A DNA stretch of 20,406 nucleotides from a virus, in the IMG/VR virus record IMGVR_UViG_3300046697_000011, positions 1 to 20,406 of that record; one strand, 5' to 3'. A program made the translations under genes and the position numbers. The stretch's first letter is position 1, and the number at the start of each line of letters is the position of its first letter. The notes beneath the pieces are model-generated. The model made no database searches. It saw only the letters and a program-made list of their open reading frames with translations, and had not been told where the DNA came from. This document shows positions 16,003 through 20,406 of this stretch, in pieces.

Positions 16003-16113
16003 CTATCAGTACGGGGCTTAGGTATGTGTGGTGCATTGATGTCTACTAACTAAACCCTTCTCGTTTAGCTATCCAACTAATCTCTATCCTAAATACCCTC
16101 TCACAATAACCTA
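16003..16113. other. 111-base intergenic gap after the fibre gene
   Basis: No gene, clear promoter or good terminator is visible here. The only pairing is CTAAAC (16050-16055) with GTTTAG (16063-16068), an AT-rich 6-bp stem without a T-run. The gap stands out because most other late genes touch or overlap, and it marks the right edge of the fibre cassette. Confidence 0.5.
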
Positions 16114-16764
16114 ATGAGTACAACCATCATCACACTCGCTGGTAACAGCGTCACGCTAGTCTTTACGCCTCCGATCACCTGTGCCGCGTCTGTGGAGTTT
16201 GATTTCACCGATGCTGTGGCCATCGTGGTTAGCCCCTACACTGCCCAGACACAAGCGCAGGCTTGGATAGGTGCAGATATGTGGACAGCGACTGTTACAT
16301 TGCCCCCGCTGAGTCAAGCTCAAGCCGATGTCTGGATAAGTGCGCTAATGGAATGCCGAGGCATGATGAACGCGATACAGATAGGCGACCCGATGAAAAC
16401 AAGACCACGTGGAAACCCATCGGGAACCCCGACGTGTCCGTCAACTCCGGTTGATATGTTCGGTCAATCTACGCTGACAACGACAGGATGGACACCGGGC
16501 AAGATCGGTCTATTACTACCGGGTGACTTGCTACAGGTTGGTTATCGACTTCACAAAGTCTTAGACATTGTCAACTCTGATAGTTCGGGCAATGCGTCTA
16601 TTACCATCTGGCCGTCACTGCGTGAGGTTCCCGCTGCATCTGCTCCCATCATTCTCAATAACCCGATGGGTCTATTTAGACTCGCTACAAATAAACGGAC
16701 CTGGAATGTAGACGCAGCCACGAGACTAACGCGGCTGTCGTTCCCAGTGATGGAATACCGCTAA
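16114..16764 (+). CDS. Tail-tip protein of unknown family (beta-rich)
   Basis: A 216-residue protein whose family I cannot name. The first 90 residues are strands and a helix with DMWTATVTLPPLSQAQADVW followed by the helix with ISALMECRGMMNAIQIGDPM. The middle is Pro/Gly-rich (RGNPSGTPTCPSTPVDMFG). A beta-rich C-terminal domain contains LLLPGDLLQVGYRLHKVLDI and TIWPSLREVP, then PMGLFRLATNKRTWN. The same arrangement (a GD-Q-G-hydrophobic-V loop followed by WP-LR and a G-FRL strand) occurs, from memory, in conserved proteins beside NlpC-like and J-like genes in other siphophages. It probably belongs to the distal tail or baseplate, perhaps a functional equivalent of lambda gpM or of Dit; this is position-based inference. 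No clear ribosome binding site is visible. Confidence 0.72.
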   Translation: MSTTIITLAGNSVTLVFTPPITCAASVEFDFTDAVAIVVSPYTAQTQAQAWIGADMWTATVTLPPLSQAQADVWISALMECRGMMNAIQIGDPMKTRPRGNPSGTPTCPSTPVDMFGQSTLTTTGWTPGKIGLLLPGDLLQVGYRLHKVLDIVNSDSSGNASITIWPSLREVPAASAPIILNNPMGLFRLATNKRTWNVDAATRLTRLSFPVMEYR

Positions 16765-16819
16765 TACAGACAACAAATTAAGCAACTATCCAGCCCCTTT
16801 ATAGAGGCTCAGTAACCTC

Positions 16820-17374
16820 ATGCGCTCACTCGATACCACCCTTGCCGCTGCAATGACTGCCAACCTTATATATCCGGTGAGGATGGTGCAGCTTACGTTT
16901 AAAAGTCAGACTGTCTACGTTTGGAGTGGCCCCGGCGAGTTGGTTTGGAATGGGCAAACATTCCTTGGTGTTGGATCACTTGGAAGTATCGGCGCAATCA
17001 CAGAGGGTGTGGAAGTCAGCGCAGACGGAACTACGGTTACATTAAGTGGTATTGATCCGCTCTTACTTGCAGAGAGCCTGACAGATATTCAGCTAGGTGC
17101 GGCAGCGAATATCTGGTTTGGACTTGTGACATCGCAACGGACGCTGATAGGCACTCCCTATTTGATGTTCTCTGGCATCGTGGATACGCCAACGATTACT
17201 CCCGGCGTCGATACCATTTCCATCTCACTCAACTTAGAGAATCGGATGCTAGACCTTGCTCGGCCTAACATGCGCCGCTATGACTCAGCAGATCAGCGTA
17301 TCGCATATCCCACGGACGCAGCTTTTGGGTGGGTAGAGCAATTAAACGACGCCGCTTGGAACTGGGGCGGCTAA
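16820..17374 (+). CDS. Tail-tip protein of unknown family, lambda gpL-like position
   Basis: The 184-residue protein is strand-rich. It has an N-terminal helix (TLAAAMTANLIYPVRMVQL), a strand pair with VYVWSGPGELVWNGQTFLGV, a stretch GAITEGVEVSADGTTVTLSG, and a C-terminal segment RRYDSADQRIAYPTDAAFGW followed by the ending WNWGG. The late R-x-x-D-A/S-D-Q-x-x-x-Y-P-x-D-x-x-F pattern and the terminal W-G pair are, from memory, conserved in phage proteins placed just before NlpC-like genes. In lambda the gene in this position is gpL, a tail-tip protein with an iron-sulphur cluster; I see no cysteine at all here, so such a cluster is excluded. A baseplate hub role is likely but unproved. AGAGG (16803-16807) lies 12 bases before the ATG, a rather long spacing. 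Confidence 0.75.
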   Translation: MRSLDTTLAAAMTANLIYPVRMVQLTFKSQTVYVWSGPGELVWNGQTFLGVGSLGSIGAITEGVEVSADGTTVTLSGIDPLLLAESLTDIQLGAAANIWFGLVTSQRTLIGTPYLMFSGIVDTPTITPGVDTISISLNLENRMLDLARPNMRRYDSADQRIAYPTDAAFGWVEQLNDAAWNWGG

Positions 17375-17378
17375 GACT

Positions 17379-17744
17379 ATGAATAAACCATTTACCCCAC
17401 CAACCGGGTTAATCATTCACTGTAATAAGTGCAACCTTGTTGTCCCATCCGATGCTCCGCAACCGCCTGAGTCTGGCTGTGAGTTTGTAGCCCTGCATAG
17501 GCTCTCATGGTTCAACCCCAATGAGACCCCGGCTGGGCAGCATGTGATGGCTGTAGCTGCATGGGAAAAAATATATGACACCGCGCTGAAAGCGGCTGAG
17601 TCAACCAGCAAGGTGTATCTCAACGCTTACCGTGCGAGTCGCAAAGCTCACTATCAAAACTCCGCAGTCTATAAGACATTGACTCCTGAGCAGCTACAGG
17701 ATGGAGCAAGACACAAGCGGGATGGAGCTTTGTATACGAAATGA
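17379..17744 (+). CDS. Hypothetical protein with a Cys/His motif, inserted among tail-tip genes
   Basis: I do not recognise this 121-residue protein. Residues 14-40 contain HCNKC, then after 15 residues C34 and H40, giving C-x2-C-x15-C-x5-H, which would suit a small zinc-binding knuckle. A helical section (about 55-95, with VMAVAAWEKIYDTALKAAES) and a basic Gln/Arg/Lys-rich end (TPEQLQDGARHKRDG) follow. It starts 5 bases after the previous stop and its TGA overlaps the next ATG (ATGA at 17741-17744), so it belongs to the same translated unit and is unlikely to be spurious. It could be a tail assembly factor analogous in position to a lambda gpK/gpL accessory, or a later insertion. No function is claimed. 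Confidence 0.72.
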   Translation: MNKPFTPPTGLIIHCNKCNLVVPSDAPQPPESGCEFVALHRLSWFNPNETPAGQHVMAVAAWEKIYDTALKAAESTSKVYLNAYRASRKAHYQNSAVYKTLTPEQLQDGARHKRDGALYTK

Positions 17745-18175
17745 AACGAACACAACACTGGGACACGCAGGAATATAACACCCATATAAAAGAGCACGCC
17801 ATAGACGCTTTCGGTTGGGGAGTGAATGACTGCTGTATGTTTCCAGCAAATGCAATTCAAGCATTCACTGGGGTAGATATTGCGTCGGACTTTCGTGGGA
17901 AGTACAGCGATGAAGCCTCAGCCTTTGCCCTTATCAAAACTATCACAGGTGGAACCACTGTAGCCGATGCCGCTGCTTACTGTGCAAACAAGCATGGACT
18001 TATTGAGTATCAGCACCCGCTTATGGCTAAGCGGGGTGACTTAGTTGTTATTCAGAACGGTGACACCCTCATCGCGGGGATCGTTCATCTGAATGGTCGC
18101 CATGTAATCAGCGTAAGTCAATCAGGGCTAGTGCGTCTACCTATTACATCAATCGTTCGTAGTTGGAGCGTGTAA
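17741..18175 (+). CDS. NlpC/P60-like tail-tip protein (DUF6950-like)
   Basis: A 144-residue protein with the pattern of a phage tail NlpC/P60-like family (DUF6950). The diagnostic text is FGWGVNDCCMFPANAIQAFT, in which C31 aligns with the nucleophilic cysteine of NlpC/P60 peptidases, followed by GVDIASDFRGKYSDEASAF. The second half, KRGDLVVIQNGDTLIAGIVH then GRHVISVSQSGLVRLP, matches the strands that carry the catalytic histidine (H in VHLNG or in GRHV). In lambda the related gpK has a peptidase domain that may open the peptidoglycan during entry. Whether this protein is active is uncertain, because the members of this short family often lack a full triad. It begins within the previous stop and is 3 bases before the J-like gene. 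Confidence 0.82.
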   Translation: MKRTQHWDTQEYNTHIKEHAIDAFGWGVNDCCMFPANAIQAFTGVDIASDFRGKYSDEASAFALIKTITGGTTVADAAAYCANKHGLIEYQHPLMAKRGDLVVIQNGDTLIAGIVHLNGRHVISVSQSGLVRLPITSIVRSWSV

Positions 18176-18178
18176 GCC

Positions 18179-20406
18179 ATGTCTAAAGCAATTACAGGCG
18201 CGGCACTACTCGCTGCGGCGGCAGGTGGCCTAGCTATCCTTACGGGTGGACTCAGCTTCGCCGGAATGATGGCTCTCTCTAGCACTGAGATGGATGTCTT
18301 GGGTGCTTTGGCTCTCGGTGGTGTCTCAATGGAAGCCGCTGCGATTGCTGGTGCTCTCAGCAGCAATCGTGGGATGGCAATAACCACCCGGCAAGCCGCT
18401 GCATATAGACAGATTGTTTATGGACAGCAGCGAGTGGGCGGCATAATGATCTACCAATCAACCACCGGCTCAAGCAACGACCAGTGGAATGCAGTGATCG
18501 TCCTTGCTGGACACGAAATAGATAGCATACAAAATCTATACCTCGATGGTAGAGAAGTCCACTGGTTAGGCTCCGGTGTTGGATACAGCATACGCAACGG
18601 AGTTGGCTTCGGGGGCATCGCCGATAACAACACTTACACAGGGCCATCTGGTCAGCAATATAACTTTGGGGGAACCGGGCATTCTGGTCTGTATTGTGAA
18701 GCTCGATATGGCGACCAGCTAGACGGCGATGTTATTGGCGGACTTACTGCGAATGATCCAAACTGGGCAGCCGATGGACACGGTAACTCCCCTTATGTCG
18801 GTGGATGTGCATACATCTATTTAAAGATTGAGTACAACACATCTCTATTCCCTTCATTTCCTGAGATTCGCATAACTGTAAATGGAAAACACGTGTATGA
18901 TCCTCGCACGAGTACCACTGGATATAGCTCTAACTGGGCACTTATCTGTTCTGACGTACTTACTGACACCACGTTTGGATTGGGTGATAACACTGTCAAC
19001 CTAGCTCAGCTAATAGCCGCTGCCAATGTGTGCGATGAGCAGGTAGAGGTTGAAGCAATATCTACAACGGAATCACGTTACACAACAAACTGGCACTATG
19101 ACACAGCGACGGGGCCTGGTGATGTACTGGCGGCAATGATGCCCGGTGCCCAGGGACGGCTCTCACGCATTGGCGGAGAGTGGTACATCTGGCCTGCTTA
19201 TTGGCAAGGCCCCTCGTTCTCGTTTGATGATAATGCACTGATAGCAGCCCCGTCGTGGAAGCCTTACCGTAGCACTCGTGATTTATGTAATCGGGTGGTG
19301 GGAACTTATATAGCTCCGTCCTATCCCTACAACTGCGTCGGTAATTTATATGACTCAAATGGATTTTACAATGGCACCATTTCTGATTCGTGGCCTTTCG
19401 CATTCCAACCCACTAACTATCCAGAGTATGCCTGTGACACTCTCCACGGTTATGCAAGTGACCAGTATTTAAATGCTGACGGTGGTCGGCAGTTACCAAA
19501 AGAAATCTGCTACCAGACAGTATTGTCCATCACACAGGCTCAGCGATGCGCCAAGATTGCATTGTTGCGTAATCGGCAGCAAGGCTCTGGCACGTTTGAG
19601 ATGGCTTTGTGCGCTTACAAGATGCAACCATGCGACGTGATGCTATTCACGTTCCCGCCGATGGGATGGTCTGAAAAGATGCTTGAGGTCGTCGGTACAT
19701 CTTTCAAGATTGATTCTGAGGATGGGCAGGATGGGCAAAAAGCTCTCAGCATTCATACCACAGTAAATGTGATTGAAACAGAATCTAGCGTTTATGAATG
19801 GAGCACAGAAGATGAGTTAACCGTCTATGACGTGCCCACCACGCCCACACAGTTGTCTCAAGTTCCTACTCCACCAACAGATATGAGCCTCACATCATCA
19901 CTGGGGACCGCTCTGGTTGGGCTTGACGGCGTGGTGCAACCTCGTGTTGAGGTGCAGTGGGATACTCCGCTTGATATATTTGTCACACAGATACAAATTC
20001 AGTACCAACTCATCAACCTAGACCTCGGCATAGGCCCTTGGCTGACCGTAGGCTTAGTGGATGTCAGCGAGAACAGCACGTTCGTCGGTGGCGTCTCCTC
20101 TGGCCAGACCTACAACTTTCGCATCCGATCTTTGCGACCCGGAGGCCAGACATCAACATGGGTGGAGCTTGATGGCTTTACGGTGAGTACCGTCCTCACC
20201 GTCCTCACGCAAACCGCGTTGGCAGATCTGAGTCTCACATCCATTGCCTATTCCGGCGGGACAGCCGCAATTTATGGATTACCATTCATTGCAGTTATCG
20301 GTAACCAGACTCTCTCAGTCTCTCCGAGTAACTATCCTGTCTCTGGCCTAAACCAAAATCATCTCTACTTTGTCTACTACATTGACCCGACATTCTCGGG
20401 CGGAGC
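18179..20406 (+). CDS. Large tail-tip attachment protein (J-like), 3' truncated by window edge
   Basis: The frame is open from ATG 18179 to the window end (742 codons and 2 bases), so the protein is incomplete. Residues 5-60 hold two hydrophobic Ala/Gly-rich helices, as seen at the start of many tip proteins of this kind. Then comes QAAAYRQIVYGQQRVGGIMI, the typical hub opening, followed by a segment with VIVLAGHEIDSIQNLYLDGR. The region YTTNWHYDTATGPGDVLAAM and LSRIGGEWYIWP, then STRDLCNRVVGTYI, is the middle of the hub. CYQTVLSITQAQRCAKIALL and QPCDVMLFTFPPMGW follow the pattern of the lambda J central fold. From about residue 555 there is at least one fibronectin III-like domain (WDTPLDIFVTQIQIQYQLI to YNFRIRSLRPGG). 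It closes the tail tip and probably meets the host receptor. Confidence 0.9.
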   Translation, partial: MSKAITGAALLAAAAGGLAILTGGLSFAGMMALSSTEMDVLGALALGGVSMEAAAIAGALSSNRGMAITTRQAAAYRQIVYGQQRVGGIMIYQSTTGSSNDQWNAVIVLAGHEIDSIQNLYLDGREVHWLGSGVGYSIRNGVGFGGIADNNTYTGPSGQQYNFGGTGHSGLYCEARYGDQLDGDVIGGLTANDPNWAADGHGNSPYVGGCAYIYLKIEYNTSLFPSFPEIRITVNGKHVYDPRTSTTGYSSNWALICSDVLTDTTFGLGDNTVNLAQLIAAANVCDEQVEVEAISTTESRYTTNWHYDTATGPGDVLAAMMPGAQGRLSRIGGEWYIWPAYWQGPSFSFDDNALIAAPSWKPYRSTRDLCNRVVGTYIAPSYPYNCVGNLYDSNGFYNGTISDSWPFAFQPTNYPEYACDTLHGYASDQYLNADGGRQLPKEICYQTVLSITQAQRCAKIALLRNRQQGSGTFEMALCAYKMQPCDVMLFTFPPMGWSEKMLEVVGTSFKIDSEDGQDGQKALSIHTTVNVIETESSVYEWSTEDELTVYDVPTTPTQLSQVPTPPTDMSLTSSLGTALVGLDGVVQPRVEVQWDTPLDIFVTQIQIQYQLINLDLGIGPWLTVGLVDVSENSTFVGGVSSGQTYNFRIRSLRPGGQTSTWVELDGFTVSTVLTVLTQTALADLSLTSIAYSGGTAAIYGLPFIAVIGNQTLSVSPSNYPVSGLNQNHLYFVYYIDPTFSGG

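Noticed and set aside
16050-16068. Terminator in the gap after the fibre gene (CTAAAC/GTTTAG)
   Set aside because: The stem has six mostly A-T pairs and no T-run follows, so it is likely chance.
1-20406. Gene transfer agent instead of a phage
   Set aside because: Some features are shared, but the P27-type small terminase, the phage methyltransferase and the collagen-like fibre fit an ordinary siphovirus or prophage better. The window alone cannot exclude domestication.
1-20406. CRISPR array, tRNA, insertion sequence or attachment site
   Set aside because: No spaced direct repeats, cloverleaf, transposase or flanking direct repeats were seen on either strand; the only strong repeats are those coding for the collagen-like stalk.

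Overview
The window is a continuous stretch of the late structural region of a tailed double-stranded DNA bacteriophage or prophage. All supported genes lie on the + strand. The head genes are of the HK97 type (P27-family small terminase, Terminase_1-type large terminase, HK97 portal, prohead protease and major capsid protein). The tail genes are of the long, non-contractile (siphovirus) type; no sheath or contractile baseplate gene is visible. Both window ends cut genes (a DNA methyltransferase on the left, a large tail-tip protein on the right). No host genes, integrase, attachment site, repressor, lysis cassette or tRNA can be seen, so free phage and prophage cannot be told apart. Base composition is moderate in GC. 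The host is not identifiable with certainty. From memory, the fibre N-terminal domain and some tail-tip proteins resemble ones from Acidobacteriota genomes and metagenomes, but this is weak evidence.

Layout. 1-706: end of a beta-type DNA methyltransferase, overlapping terS. 673-2871: DNA packaging (terS, terL). 2910-6744: portal with a long C-terminal extension, prohead protease with a cysteine-rich tail, a 180-base untranslated leader, then the major capsid gene with a hairpin just after it. 6811-8420: small hypothetical protein, head-tail connector, head closure and tail terminator. 8459-12613: tail tube, two-frame tail assembly chaperone, an HK97-gp10-like tail component and the tape measure. 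12661-16002: a two-gene fibre cassette with a duplicated N-terminal domain, the second gene carrying 43 uninterrupted collagen-like triplets. 16114-20406: tail-tip genes (two unrecognised beta-rich proteins, a small Cys/His protein, an NlpC/P60-like protein and the N-terminal 742 residues of a J-like tip protein).

How the genes work together. TerS and TerL recognise and pump DNA through the portal into a prohead made of the capsid protein and matured by the protease. Connector, closure and terminator proteins join head and tail. The chaperones and tape measure direct polymerisation of the tail tube, and the tip proteins and fibres contact the cell.

The best non-obvious signal is a programmed -1 ribosomal frameshift in the tail chaperone gene. 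An in-phase CCCAAAA heptamer (9284-9290) is followed after 4 bases by a 12-pair stem-loop (9295-9333), inside an overlap window only 22 bases long. Other points worth a second look are the cysteine-rich protease tail, the structured leader before the capsid gene, the displaced gp10-like gene, the fibre genes placed between tape measure and tail tip, and the unknown Cys/His protein among the tail-tip genes. I see no evidence of a wholly new defence or mobile system.
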